From: Paenibacillus sp. FSL R5-0345
Lineage (GTDB): Bacteria > Bacillota > Bacilli > Paenibacillales > Paenibacillaceae
Reading direction: 5' to 3'
Assembly (NCBI RefSeq): GCF_000758585.1
Contig: NZ_CP009281.1
Coordinates: 3,720,001-3,784,000 of the forward strand
Length of the DNA stretch: 64,000 nucleotides
The notes beneath the pieces are model-generated. The model worked only from the letters and a program-made list of their open reading frames with translations. It made no database searches and was not told where the DNA came from. Below are positions 1-8,735 of the stretch, one piece after another; the first letter of the stretch is position 1; every line of letters starts with the position of its first letter. The position numbers and the translations under genes were made by a program.

Positions 1-500
1 AATTGGTCAATGGATTCACCTGTAGAAGATGTCCAATTTCGCCATTGCTTACCGTAAACATTCCCCAGGTCACCATGTTTCGCTGCGAACGCATCATCTT
101 CTAAGACACGATCACAAAATGCTTTCATCTCTGCTTGATAAACTTGATTGAAATCTTCATCAATTAAACAACGATTCCCGAAGTCTGTCATATCTGGACC
201 AGTATATTCATCTGATTCAACCCATCTTTTGAAAGCCCATTCATCCCAAATATGATTATTGTTTTTCAGGAGATAACGGATGTTTGTGTCGCCTTTAATA
301 AACCATAATAATTCACTTGCGATTAAGCGGAACGGTGTACGTTTTGTTGTAAATAGTGGGAAGCCTTTTGATAAATCAAATCGCATTTGATAACCAAATA
401 CACTAATTGTGCCTGTTCCGGTACGATCTTCTTTTGTCACACCGTTATCTAAAATATATTGTAGAAAATCCAAATAGGTTTGTTCTAACTCATTCGTCAA
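1..500 (-). CDS. thyA: Thymidylate synthase, 5' part (gene runs off window start)
   Basis: Thymidylate synthase makes dTMP from dUMP using methylenetetrahydrofolate as carbon donor and reductant. The visible N-terminal ~166 residues show the dUMP phosphate-loop signature EDRTGTGT and the [10 protein letters not shown] segment, then [18 protein letters not shown] long insert follows ([17 protein letters not shown] and onward) before the conserved [11 protein letters not shown]. That insert is the extra small-domain segment of the ~316-residue Lactobacillus casei-type enzymes, absent from the shorter E. coli type. The start is TTG, since GGAGGTGC sits 6-7 nt upstream and no in-frame ATG fits. 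The catalytic Cys lies beyond the window edge. Confidence 0.95.
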   Translation of the reverse strand, partial: MTNELEQTYLDFLQYILDNGVTKEDRTGTGTISVFGYQMRFDLSKGFPLFTTKRTPFRLIASELLWFIKGDTNIRYLLKNNNHIWDEWAFKRWVESDEYTGPDMTDFGNRCLIDEDFNQVYQAEMKAFCDRVLEDDAFAAKHGDLGNVYGKQWRNWTSSTGESIDQ

Positions 501-607
501 TTTACTGCACCTCCGTAATATTTCACCTCATATATTATATCTGAAAAATTCGATTTTTGTAGGAGGTAAGATATTTTTAAAATTTATTTAATAATATGAG
601 GAGTTCA

Positions 608-1585
608 CTACTCCGATATCCTTAACTCTACTCTAACCCCATACGCACGAAGTGAGGCTTGTCCACCTATAGGGAAAGTAATCATAGGAGATGTATGCCC
701 AAAATCCACGTCCGCAATGACAGGAATATCTGATAACTCTTCTTTCGATGTTATGATTTTGGTCAACAAATTCTTTGTCATGCGTGATCCTTGTTGGAAT
801 CTGCCAATAACCATTCCTTTGACATGCTGAAAATCTGGTTGATGAATCAGTGATTGTAAATCCCTATCAAAGGTTACAGGCGATGATTCATAATCATCCT
901 CGAGAAATAAAATCGAATTATTTAAACTAGGCATATACTCCGTTCCCTGCAAAAGATTTAACGTACAAAGGTTCCCGCCGATAATCGTCCCTTGCGCTTC
1001 TCCATCATTGATAATGTATGGACCTTCATTTCTGATAAACACACGGTTCTCCTGATCCAAATACCACTCATCATCACTCCAATGCTTAGATGGCCTTACC
1101 AATATTTCTTTATTGTCCATCATCAGCTTGCGGAAATATTGGGTGGTATATTCATTGTCGTGAAGCATAGCGAAGCTTGAAAAATGCGGTCCGGAATAAG
1201 TAACTAATCCTGTTTTGGCATAAATTGCATTACTTAGAGCCGTAATATCTGAATACCCGCATAATCGTTTAGGGTGCTCTGCAATCAGTGAGTAATCGAT
1301 ATAACGTAGCAGTTGATTGCTATTAAAGCCACCAATAGTCGTAAGAATTCCTTTAACATTCGGATCTAAAAAAGCTTCATGCAAATCCTCTATTCTAGAT
1401 TCAATTGAAGAGGAAACAAACTCATCCTTCTCAAAGGAATTTACGGAAAATGATATCCGAAATCCTAATTGCTGTAGCTGCTCTTTGGCAATTTTCCTTT
1501 GTTCAGCAGCAATTAATGACAGACTTCTGGCAGGTGAGATGATCCGCAACTCATCACCAGGCTTTAACTTATTGGGTTTCATCAT
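608..1585 (-). CDS. S66 family LD-carboxypeptidase / MccF-like protein
   Basis: Peptidase family S66 cleaves L,D- or amide bonds. LdcA trims murein tetrapeptides during cell-wall recycling, and MccF-type members inactivate peptide-nucleotide antibiotics such as microcin C. The 325-residue protein shows the full triad: nucleophile Ser112 in GYSDIT, Glu229 in LFLEDDYE and His297 in DFGHTSP. The GGFNSNQLL turn near residue 85 is also typical. There is no signal peptide, so it is cytoplasmic. The start ATG follows GGGAGGACAA; a second ATG comes directly after. It stands alone between thyA and the pdh terminator. Whether it is the recycling or the self-immunity type cannot be decided from sequence alone. 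Confidence 0.9.
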   Translation of the reverse strand: MMKPNKLKPGDELRIISPARSLSLIAAEQRKIAKEQLQQLGFRISFSVNSFEKDEFVSSSIESRIEDLHEAFLDPNVKGILTTIGGFNSNQLLRYIDYSLIAEHPKRLCGYSDITALSNAIYAKTGLVTYSGPHFSSFAMLHDNEYTTQYFRKLMMDNKEILVRPSKHWSDDEWYLDQENRVFIRNEGPYIINDGEAQGTIIGGNLCTLNLLQGTEYMPSLNNSILFLEDDYESSPVTFDRDLQSLIHQPDFQHVKGMVIGRFQQGSRMTKNLLTKIITSKEELSDIPVIADVDFGHTSPMITFPIGGQASLRAYGVRVELRISE

Positions 1586-1700
1586 TTGTCCTCCCTATAT
1601 AAGTTTTTTAAATACGGATGATTGATTTTTATAGTGTATTCGCTCAATTTGCTTCATCTCCTTCCATTATATCTATTTTCAAAAATAAGTGAAAAACTCA

Positions 1701-1736
1701 AAAAGGCGAAACGCAAATGCGTTCCGCCTTTTTTGT
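1701..1736 (-). terminator. Rho-independent terminator of the pdh operon
   Basis: On the minus strand a GC-rich hairpin (arms AAGGCGGAACGC and GCGTTTCGCCTT around an AAAT-type loop) is followed by a T-rich run. It begins about 28 nt downstream of the lpdA stop and closes the pdhABCD transcript. Confidence 0.85.
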
Positions 1737-1763
1737 GCCTGCTAGAGCAATTGGGTAGAGAAA

Positions 1764-3176
1764 TTATTTCATTACGTGAATAGGATGACCTTCAACCAGT
1801 TCAGCAGCTTCCATGACGATTTCGCCAAGGGTTGGATGCGCATGAATAGTCAAAGCGATATCTTCAAGTGTTGCGCCCATTTCAATTGCCAAACCAAGTT
1901 CAGCGATCAAGTTAGAAGCTTCGATACCAACGATTTGTGCACCAAGCACAAGGTTGTTTTCGGAGTTAGCAACAATTTTGATGAAACCTTCTGGGCTGTT
2001 CAAAGATACGGCGCGGCCATTCCCTGCGAATGGGAACTTGCCAGCTTTCACTTTGTAGCCTTTGTCTTTTGCTTCTTTCTCTGTTAGACCTACGCTAGAG
2101 CACTCAGGATCTGTAAACACAACTGCTGGGATGACTTTGTAGTCAACAACAGATGTAAGTCCTGCAATCGCTTCTGCGGCAATCTTACCTTCGTAAGAAG
2201 CTTTATGTGCCAATGCCAGACCTGGAACAACGTCGCCGATAGCGAAGATGTTAGGAATGCTTGTGCGACCTTGGTGATCAACTTTGATCAATCCGCGATC
2301 GTCAAGCTCTAGACCGATCAGATCCAGACCAAGTTCACCGTCTGTGTTAGGACGACGGCCTACAGTAACAAGCAAGTAATCCGCAGTTACTTCTTTGGAT
2401 TCGCCACCAACAGAATATTTCACGGTAACTTCCTTGTCGTTCTGTACAGCACTTTCAGCTTTAGCGTTAGTTACGATTTCGATGCCAGTTTTGGCCATGT
2501 TCTTCGCAACAAGACGAGTCATATCTTTATCGAAGCCTGGAAGTACAGTATCCAATCCTTCAATGATTGTTACTTTAGTACCAAATTTGGAGTACATTTG
2601 ACCAAGCTCAGCGCCGATGTAACCACCACCGATTACGATCATGCTCTTTGGAATTTCTGGAAGTTCCAGAGCTTCAGTCGAAGACAAAATGCGTCCACCG
2701 AATGGGAAAGGTTTCAATTCAATCGGACGGGAACCTGTAGCAATGATACAGTGCTTGAAGCGGTAACGTGGGGATTCATGATCATTGAACACACGCGCTT
2801 CTGTGTCGCTGATAAACATGCATTCGCCGTTAAATACTTCAATTTTGTTGCCCTTCATCAAGCTAGTCACGCCGCTAGTCATTTTCTTAACTACGCCGTT
2901 TTTGAACTCTTGAGTTTTGGCAAAATCCACTTTAACGTTCTCAGCTGTAACACCGAAAACTTCACCATGCTTAGCAGATTCGAACTGATGTGCAGCAGCA
3001 ATCAGTGCTTTAGAAGGAATACAACCACGGTTCAAACATACACCGCCGAGTTCCGATTTATCCACGATGAGGACCTTTTGGCCGAGCTGGGCGGCACGAA
3101 TTGCCGCCACATACCCACCAGGACCTGCACCAATGACCAATGTGTCAATATCTAGAGAAGCGTCTCCTACTACCAT
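1764..3176 (-). CDS. lpdA: Dihydrolipoamide dehydrogenase (E3)
   Basis: FAD enzyme that reoxidises the lipoyl arms of pyruvate dehydrogenase, passing electrons to NAD+. The 470-residue protein has an N-terminal FAD Rossmann motif GAGPGG (16-21) and the redox-active pair Cys47/Cys52 in GGVCLNRGCIPSK. An NAD-binding GGGYIGAE motif lies near 185, the second FAD motif is AIGDVVPG, and the C-terminal catalytic His447/Glu452 pair is in HAHPTLGE. It is the last gene of pdhABCD, only 2 nt after pdhC, with a terminator behind it. In B. subtilis the same gene is pdhD. Start ATG follows GGAGGTATAATT. Confidence 0.97.
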   Translation of the reverse strand: MVVGDASLDIDTLVIGAGPGGYVAAIRAAQLGQKVLIVDKSELGGVCLNRGCIPSKALIAAAHQFESAKHGEVFGVTAENVKVDFAKTQEFKNGVVKKMTSGVTSLMKGNKIEVFNGECMFISDTEARVFNDHESPRYRFKHCIIATGSRPIELKPFPFGGRILSSTEALELPEIPKSMIVIGGGYIGAELGQMYSKFGTKVTIIEGLDTVLPGFDKDMTRLVAKNMAKTGIEIVTNAKAESAVQNDKEVTVKYSVGGESKEVTADYLLVTVGRRPNTDGELGLDLIGLELDDRGLIKVDHQGRTSIPNIFAIGDVVPGLALAHKASYEGKIAAEAIAGLTSVVDYKVIPAVVFTDPECSSVGLTEKEAKDKGYKVKAGKFPFAGNGRAVSLNSPEGFIKIVANSENNLVLGAQIVGIEASNLIAELGLAIEMGATLEDIALTIHAHPTLGEIVMEAAELVEGHPIHVMK

Positions 3177-3178
3177 AA

Positions 3179-4804
3179 TTATACCTCCATAACCAGCAGC
3201 TCAGGATTATTGAGCAGCGATTTAATGTAGTTCATAAAGTTTTGAGCAGTCGCACCATCGATAATACGGTGGTCAAAGCTGAGTGACAACGCCATTACAG
3301 GAGCAACTACGATTTCACCATTCTTCACAACTGCTTTTTCACTGATACGGCCAGTTCCGAGGATAGCCACTTCAGGGAAGTTAATGATTGGAGTAAAGAA
3401 CATACCGCCAGCAGAACCAATGTTACTGATAGAGATCGTGCTGCCTTTCATTTCGTTAGCAGACAATTTACCGTCACGACCACGAACTGCAAGGTCAGTG
3501 ATGCTGCTAGCGATCATCCAGATGCTCTTACGGTCAGCGTCTTTGATAACTGGAACAATCAAACCGTTAGGTGTATCAGTAGCAATACCGATATTGTAGT
3601 ATTTCTTGTAGACAATTTCGCCTGCTTCTTCATCAATCATAGCGTTGAGTGCTGGGAATTGACGGGAAGCTGCAACCAATGCTTTAACGATGAACGGAAG
3701 GTAAGTAACCTTAACGCCTTTTTTCTCAGCGATTGGTTTCATACGTGTACGGAATGCTACCAGTTCAGTAACATCTACTTCGTCCATAATGGTAACGTGC
3801 GGTGCAGTGTAAGCCGATTTAACCATTGCATTGGAGATCGCCTTACGAATGCCCTTGAATGGTACACGTTCTTCTTCAAGACTAACATTACCGCTCGCCG
3901 CTGCTGCTGGTGCTTTAGCTTCGGTCTTAGCAGCCTTAGGAGCTTCAGAAGCTGCCGCTGCTGGTGTTGCAGATGCTGCTGGTACTGAACCGCCTTTCAG
4001 GAATGCTTCAACGTCTTCACGAGTGATTTTGCCGCCTTTTCCAGTTCCGTTCACTTTAGAAATATCCACTTTTTGCTCACGAGCAAATTTGCGAACGCTA
4101 GGTGTAGCCAATACATCACGGTCAGGAGCTGGTGCTGCACTAACAGATCCGCTTGCAGGGGAAGAAGTTGTATCTGCACTGCCTTTTGCTACATCTGCTT
4201 CTGCAGCTGCATGACCGGCTTGTTCAGGAACGTCACCTTCTGCAGCAATGATAGCTACAACATCGCCGACCCGGCATACTTGACCGTCTTTAGTCAGAAC
4301 TTCCAATACAGTACCGTTCACTGGACAAGGAACTTCAACTACCGCCTTGTCATTTTGAACTTCCATGATAATATCATCATCGGTTACTTTGTCACCGGCT
4401 TTGATATGCATTTTGATGATTTCACCTTCATGCAGACCTTCACCCAGTTCTGGGAACCGATATTCAAAGTTCGCTGATTTAGCATTCGCAGGAGCTGGTG
4501 CAGCAGGTGCAGGTGCAGCAGGAGCTTCTTCAGCAGCATGACCTTCTTGCTCAGGTACATCGCCCTCAGCTTCGATAATTGCTACAACTTCGCCAACACG
4601 GCATACTTGACCGTCTTTAGTCAGAACTTCCAACACAGTACCGTTCACTGGACAAGGTACCTCAACTACCGCCTTGTCATTTTGAACTTCCATTACGATA
4701 TCATCATCCGTTACCTTGTCACCGGCTTTGATATGCATTTTGATGATTTCACCTTCATGCAAACCTTCACCTAGTTCAGGGAATCGGTATTCAAACTTTG
4801 CCAC
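3179..4804 (-). CDS. pdhC: Pyruvate dehydrogenase E2, dihydrolipoamide acetyltransferase, two lipoyl domains
   Basis: Core subunit of the pyruvate dehydrogenase complex; it transfers the acetyl group from the lipoyl arm to CoA. Order in 541 residues: lipoyl domain 1 (about 1-80, lipoyl Lys44 in QNDKAVVEV); Ala/Pro linker; lipoyl domain 2 (about 112-189, Lys153); linker; E3/E1-binding domain (about 231-270, ATPSVRKFAREQ); Ala-rich linker; and catalytic domain (about 310-541) with His512 and Asp516 in SFDHRIIDG. Many Gram-positive E2 proteins have one lipoyl domain; here the two are nearly identical. It is separated from pdhB by a 107-nt spacer with a strong inverted repeat, and followed by lpdA after 2 nt. 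Confidence 0.97.
   Translation of the reverse strand: MAKFEYRFPELGEGLHEGEIIKMHIKAGDKVTDDDIVMEVQNDKAVVEVPCPVNGTVLEVLTKDGQVCRVGEVVAIIEAEGDVPEQEGHAAEEAPAAPAPAAPAPANAKSANFEYRFPELGEGLHEGEIIKMHIKAGDKVTDDDIIMEVQNDKAVVEVPCPVNGTVLEVLTKDGQVCRVGDVVAIIAAEGDVPEQAGHAAAEADVAKGSADTTSSPASGSVSAAPAPDRDVLATPSVRKFAREQKVDISKVNGTGKGGKITREDVEAFLKGGSVPAASATPAAAASEAPKAAKTEAKAPAAAASGNVSLEEERVPFKGIRKAISNAMVKSAYTAPHVTIMDEVDVTELVAFRTRMKPIAEKKGVKVTYLPFIVKALVAASRQFPALNAMIDEEAGEIVYKKYYNIGIATDTPNGLIVPVIKDADRKSIWMIASSITDLAVRGRDGKLSANEMKGSTISISNIGSAGGMFFTPIINFPEVAILGTGRISEKAVVKNGEIVVAPVMALSLSFDHRIIDGATAQNFMNYIKSLLNNPELLVMEV
4205..4471 (-). repeat. pdhC: pdhC lipoyl-domain repeat, copy 2
   Basis: Encodes residues 112-200 of E2, in direct orientation to copy 1. 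The few changes (for example GEVVAIIEAE to GDVVAIIAAE) lie at the domain end. Confidence 0.85.
4532..4798 (-). repeat. pdhC: pdhC lipoyl-domain repeat, copy 1
   Basis: Encodes residues 3-91 of E2. It matches the next copy almost base for base, including silent positions, with a 327-bp (109-codon) period. Confidence 0.85.
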
Positions 4805-4860
4805 TTTGAAAACCTCCTTGTGAAATTGGGACTGACCTTATGATTAGAATTTAGAAGAAG

Positions 4861-4898
4861 AAACGACGTTGTCATCCTATATAGGATGACAACCGTTT
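4861..4898 (-). promoter_or_regulatory. Intercistronic inverted repeat between pdhB and pdhC
   Basis: A perfect 26-nt palindrome (4868-4893) with 13-nt arms centred on CTATATAG is extended by AAACG/CGTTT after a small bulge. On the minus strand only a broken T-rich stretch follows, so it may be a partial terminator, an mRNA-processing or 3'-stabilising hairpin, or a protein site. Distances fit a device that sets E1:E2/E3 ratios, but that is inference. Confidence 0.6.
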
Positions 4899-4911
4899 CT
4901 CATAGAATTTT

Positions 4912-5889
4912 TTAGAAATCCAAAACTTTCTTCACGCCTGCAATGATACGCGCAGGGTTTGGAAGCCATGTATCTTCAATTTGTGCGAATGGATACACTG
5001 TGTCAGGTCCTGCGATACGAAGCACAGGCGCTTCCAAGTGCAGCAATGCTTTTTCATTAATTTGTGCAATAACCTCAGCAGCAACACCGGAGCTCTTTTG
5101 AGCTTCTTGTACTACGATAGCACGATTAGTCTTCTTCACAGACGCTACAATAGTGTCGATGTCGATTGGACTTACAGTACGAAGGTCAATAATTTCAACG
5201 TTAATGCCTTCTTTTTCGAGTTGCTCGGCTGCTTTGGTAGCTGTATGTACCATCAGCCCGTAAGTAATGATCGAAACGTCAGTACCTTCACGAACTACAT
5301 TAGCTTTGCCAAGTTCAACAGTGTATTCACCTTCTGGTACTTCAGCACGGAACGCATGGTAAAGGTTCAAATGCTCCATGAAGAATACAGGGTCATTGTC
5401 GCGAATAGACGCGATAAGAAGTCCCTTAGCATCATATGGGTTTGAAGGAATTACTACTTTAATACCCGGGCTTTGTGCAATCAAACCTTCAAGTGAGTCT
5501 GTGTGAAGCTCAGCAGCCTTAACTCCGCCACCAAAAGGAGTACGGAATACGATTGGAGCATTATATTTACCGCCAGAACGCCAACGCAGACGTGCCGCTT
5601 GAACGACGATCTGATCAAGTGCTTCAAAGATAAAACCTACAAATTGAATTTCTGCAATTGGGCGGAAGCCTTGTACACCAAGACCAAATGCCAAACCACC
5701 GATAGCGGACTCAGCTAGTGGAGTATCAAAAATACGATCTTCGCCAAATTCCTTTTGCAGTCCTTCCGTTACACGGAAAACGCCACCTACATTACCAACA
5801 TCCTCTCCGAAGATAAGAACGTTAGGGTCACGATTCAGTTCAACGCGCATCGCGTCGCGGATCGCTTCTTTCATATTCATTTGTGCCAT
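4912..5889 (-). CDS. pdhB: Pyruvate dehydrogenase E1 component, beta subunit
   Basis: Beta chain of the thiamine-diphosphate-dependent E1 heterotetramer that decarboxylates pyruvate. The 325-residue length is typical. Recognisable segments are [19 protein letters not shown], the FGEDVG cofactor-site motif near residue 27, [36 protein letters not shown], and the C-terminal transketolase-C region with [10 protein letters not shown]. Start ATG follows GGGGGATATCAGGCA; the gene lies 15 nt after pdhA. Product assignment is firm from its place between E1 alpha and E2. Confidence 0.96.
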   Translation of the reverse strand: MAQMNMKEAIRDAMRVELNRDPNVLIFGEDVGNVGGVFRVTEGLQKEFGEDRIFDTPLAESAIGGLAFGLGVQGFRPIAEIQFVGFIFEALDQIVVQAARLRWRSGGKYNAPIVFRTPFGGGVKAAELHTDSLEGLIAQSPGIKVVIPSNPYDAKGLLIASIRDNDPVFFMEHLNLYHAFRAEVPEGEYTVELGKANVVREGTDVSIITYGLMVHTATKAAEQLEKEGINVEIIDLRTVSPIDIDTIVASVKKTNRAIVVQEAQKSSGVAAEVIAQINEKALLHLEAPVLRIAGPDTVYPFAQIEDTWLPNPARIIAGVKKVLDF

Positions 5890-5904
5890 TGCCTGATATC
5901 CCCC

Positions 5905-6972
5905 TTATTCAAAATCGGCTTTTTGCTCTTCCAGATGTTTAGGTGTTACTTCGAACATGCTGTCGATCAAGCCAGGTATTGTCATTTTTTCGGTTTGTTC
6001 AGCTTTTTTAATCTGCTCGTTAACAGTAGCTTTCGCTTCGTCTTTCACGCGCAGCGTATCTTCTTCAGTCCAAAGACCTTTCTTCTCCAAATACTTGGCA
6101 AGACGGTTAATTGGATCCTTTTCACTCCATTGTCCTTCTTCTTCTTTCGAACGGTATTTACTTGCATCGTCAGAAAGGGAGTGTGGACGGAAACGGTAAG
6201 TTACAGCTTCGATCAATGTAGCACCTTCACCATTACGTGCACGCTCAGCAGCGTCACGAACAGCACTGATTACCGCAAAGATGTCCATGCCGTCAACTTT
6301 GATTCCCGGAATACCAGCTGCAACCGCTTTGTGAGCGATCGATTTGGAAGCTGTTTGTTTTGCGAACGGAGTCGTAATCGCGTAACCGTTGTTTTGAACA
6401 AAGAAGATAACAGGCAGTTTAAAGCGACCAGCAAAGTTCAAGCCTTCATAGAAGTCGCCTTCAGAAGAACCGCCATCACCAGTGTAAGTAATTGCAACAC
6501 TCTTTTGTTTCTTCAATTTAAAGCCCATTGCAATTCCTGTAGCGTGCAGGATTTGCGCGCCGATGATAATTTGTGGCATCAATACATTAACGCCATCAGG
6601 AATAGCTCCACCATGTTGGTGTCCACGGGAATATAGGAATGCTTGGTACAATGGAAGTCCGTGCCATACTAGCTGCGGAATATCACGGTAGCCTGGGCAT
6701 AAGAAGTCTTCTTTTTCCAAAGCGAATTCGCTACCAATCATAGTAGCTTCTTGACCGGATACCGGTGCGTAAAAACCAAGACGGCCTTGACGACCAAGAT
6801 TTACTGCACGATCATCCCAAGTACGGGTAAATACCATACGATACATAATTTCTTTCAGTTGATCGTCGGTTAAATCAGGCATTTTATCCTTGTTGATAAT
6901 TTCTCCATCCGGGGAAAGTACCGTTAGAGCCTCGACGTCCTCTGTATACACTTCATAAGGAACTTTACTCAT
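5905..6972 (-). CDS. pdhA: Pyruvate dehydrogenase E1 component, alpha subunit
   Basis: Alpha chain of E1, carrying the thiamine-diphosphate motif: GDG at residues 165-167 running to the NN pair at 194-195. The active-site loop RPHSLSDDASKYR follows near 260-275. I place the start at the ATG preceded by GAGGTGAAGATA, giving 355 residues (MSKVPYEV...). An in-frame GTG 9 nt upstream lies inside that Shine-Dalgarno sequence. First gene of pdhABCD, with a good sigma-A promoter 54-83 nt upstream of the start. Confidence 0.96.
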   Translation of the reverse strand: MSKVPYEVYTEDVEALTVLSPDGEIINKDKMPDLTDDQLKEIMYRMVFTRTWDDRAVNLGRQGRLGFYAPVSGQEATMIGSEFALEKEDFLCPGYRDIPQLVWHGLPLYQAFLYSRGHQHGGAIPDGVNVLMPQIIIGAQILHATGIAMGFKLKKQKSVAITYTGDGGSSEGDFYEGLNFAGRFKLPVIFFVQNNGYAITTPFAKQTASKSIAHKAVAAGIPGIKVDGMDIFAVISAVRDAAERARNGEGATLIEAVTYRFRPHSLSDDASKYRSKEEEGQWSEKDPINRLAKYLEKKGLWTEEDTLRVKDEAKATVNEQIKKAEQTEKMTIPGLIDSMFEVTPKHLEEQKADFE

Positions 6973-7025
6973 TATCTTCACCTCAATAAAAAAATTTGAA
7001 TATCAGCTGCCTCTGTTATAATATT

Positions 7026-7055
7026 ATTATACACCTGTTTGGTTACTTTCGTCAA
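7026..7055 (-). promoter_or_regulatory. Probable sigma-A promoter of pdhABCD
   Basis: Minus-strand TTGACG (7050-7055), 18-nt spacer, perfect TATAAT (7026-7031), about 54 nt before the pdhA ATG. The spacer contains CACCTGTT (7032-7039), which has an inverted partner AACAGGTG at 7100-7107. Confidence 0.75.
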
Positions 7056-7237
7056 AGAAATACTTATAAAATTTATATTTCTTTAAATTTTGTATGTATA
7101 ACAGGTGATATATTTTTATATAACAGTTTAAAGCTTTTGGAACAAGTAAATGATTAATCACACAGTTACTCAGCTATTTATTTTAGAGCAAACCGTTGTG
7201 TATTGCAAAATTCGACAAGAAAGGTGACGTGGCAACT

Positions 7238-7969
7238 ATGAGCGATTCTGTTTTTCTGAAACGCACAATTGTAAAAGAAACGCTTTGGAGTGAACATCTG
7301 CAGGAGGAACGCAAATTACGCATCTATCTCCCTCCCGGCTACAACGAAGTCTTGAGCTATCCCGTTGTGTATTGCCAAGACGGAGAAGAATTCTTTAACT
7401 TTGGCCGCATCGCTACACTTGCTGGACGTCTTATTATAGAAGAAGACGTGGAGCCCTTCATCATTGTTGGTGTCGAAGTAGACGTCGCTGTTCGGACTCA
7501 AGAATATGCGCCGTTTGGCAGCAGATTCAAGCAGTACTTATCTTGCTTTTCCGAAGAGATTATTCCCTTCATTGAACAAAAATATCCTGTACGCCGTACT
7601 CCGGACGAACGAATCCTAGCAGGTGACTCTCTTGGGGGCAGTGTATCGCTCCATCTTGCACTTGCTTATCCTGCGATCTTTACACGTATCATCAGCCTTT
7701 CCGGGGCTTTCTATCCTGAGTCCCGCGAAATGCTGGCCAAAGAAGAGGATCTTTCCTGGCTCAACATTAATATGGTCGTCGGTCTTCAGGAAACTGACTA
7801 CAAAACGGATACCGGCATTTATGATTTTGTTCAGATGAATCGAGAAACTAAAACATTGCTTGAATCACGCGGAGCAACCGTATCCTACCGAGAGAAGGAC
7901 GGACGTCATCTCTGGGGATTTTGGCAGAAAGAGCTACCAGAGTCTCTACTCTATTTCTTAAACGCATAA
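7238..7969 (+). CDS. Esterase of the enterochelin-esterase-like alpha/beta-hydrolase family
   Basis: Alpha/beta hydrolase of the putative-esterase (Fes/YbbA-like) family. Visible features are the early strand RKLRIYLPPGYNE, the oxyanion-side segment YPVVYCQDGEEFF, the nucleophile elbow GDSLGG, and a late His in GRHLWGFW. No signal peptide, so it acts in the cytoplasm; the substrate is unknown. The Shine-Dalgarno AAGAAAGGTGA serves either GTG at 7229 or ATG at 7238, and I chose ATG (243 residues). It stands alone, divergent from the pdh operon, with a hairpin behind it shared with the facing phosphatase gene. Confidence 0.85.
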   Translation: MSDSVFLKRTIVKETLWSEHLQEERKLRIYLPPGYNEVLSYPVVYCQDGEEFFNFGRIATLAGRLIIEEDVEPFIIVGVEVDVAVRTQEYAPFGSRFKQYLSCFSEEIIPFIEQKYPVRRTPDERILAGDSLGGSVSLHLALAYPAIFTRIISLSGAFYPESREMLAKEEDLSWLNINMVVGLQETDYKTDTGIYDFVQMNRETKTLLESRGATVSYREKDGRHLWGFWQKELPESLLYFLNA

Positions 7970-8082
7970 TGACCAGTTGATAGTAGTAAATAGTGAACAT
8001 CTAAAGAACAGTATGTAGATTACTTGTTTGCGCTTACAGTTTAATCCAGCAACTTTCCTCGATTTACCATATGAATCATAAC

Positions 8083-8120
8083 GAGAAAGCTGTAATCCAA
8101 ATTGGGTTACAGCTTTTCTC
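8083..8120. terminator. Bidirectional terminator between esterase and phosphatase genes
   Basis: Arms GAGAAAGCTGTAATCC and GGTTACAGCTTTTCTC pair with one bulge and a short loop. The phosphatase stop codon (8107-8109) lies inside the right arm. T-rich flanks occur on both strands. Confidence 0.6.
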
Positions 8121-8571
8121 TTATCATTCTTTCCAGCAATATGTCACAGCCCGCGTTGATCAAGTCATACACCTGTTCAAAATTACCTGTAAAATACGGA
8201 TCTGGTACTTCACGCAGTTCCTCCTCAGGCAATAAATCCATGAAGAACATTAGATCAGCGTCATTTCCTCCTGGAACCTTTCGAACATTCTCTCCATTAG
8301 ACTTGTCCATACAGACGATATAATCAAATTTTTGAAAATCTTCACTGCTAACTAGACGCGCCATCATATTCTCATAGCTAATACCATTATGATCAAGGAT
8401 ACGTCTCGTTCCTTCATGCGGTTCTTTCCCAATATGCCAGTCACCAGTTCCCGCAGAGTCTACAAGAATCTTGTCTGATAATTCTCGTTCATGAATCTTA
8501 TGCCGTAGAACAGCCTCCGCCATCGGTGATCGACAAATATTACCTAGACATACAAACAGTACTCTTACGAT
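8107..8571 (-). CDS. Low-molecular-weight protein-tyrosine phosphatase, apparent AUC start
   Basis: LMW-PTPs dephosphorylate protein tyrosine (or arginine) phosphates through a CX5R loop at the extreme N-terminus. Here the loop CLGNICRS (Cys8, Arg14) is encoded in frame but upstream of the first AUG (8523). The region back to a stop has no ATG, GTG or TTG. A strong AGGAGGTGA lies 6 nt before an ATC codon (8571-8569), giving VRVLFVCLGNICRSP and a normal 154-residue protein. The general-acid Asp is in VPDPYFTG (about Asp124). Starting at the AUG would give a 138-residue protein without active site. Product firm; start inferred. Divergent from thiN. Confidence 0.88.
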   Translation of the reverse strand: MVRVLFVCLGNICRSPMAEAVLRHKIHERELSDKILVDSAGTGDWHIGKEPHEGTRRILDHNGISYENMMARLVSSEDFQKFDYIVCMDKSNGENVRKVPGGNDADLMFFMDLLPEEELREVPDPYFTGNFEQVYDLINAGCDILLERMIREKL

Positions 8572-8662
8572 TTTCGTTCACCTCCTGGTTGTTAAACCTA
8601 AAATATATGTGAAATTATACTCAAAAGATCACACACTCTCATTTTAGCGTTGTCGAGGTCAA

Positions 8663-8691
8663 TTGTGCAACCTTTCGATCTGCATTATACT
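8663..8691 (+). promoter_or_regulatory. Probable sigma-A promoter of thiN
   Basis: TTGTGC (8663-8668), 17-nt spacer, TATACT (8686-8691), about 45 nt before the thiN start. No TPP-riboswitch motif is visible between promoter and gene. Confidence 0.55.
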
Positions 8692-8735
8692 GGACAGGAT
8701 ACTCAACTAGAGGTTTAAGAGGAGGAATGGATGTT

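Noticed and set aside
5755..6636. Long plus-strand open frame across pdhA/pdhB
   Set aside because: Antisense shadow of two firmly identified genes; composition is that of a complementary strand and no RBS supports it.
8572..8735. TPP riboswitch before thiN
   Set aside because: No CUGAGA or paired core found; only a promoter is visible.
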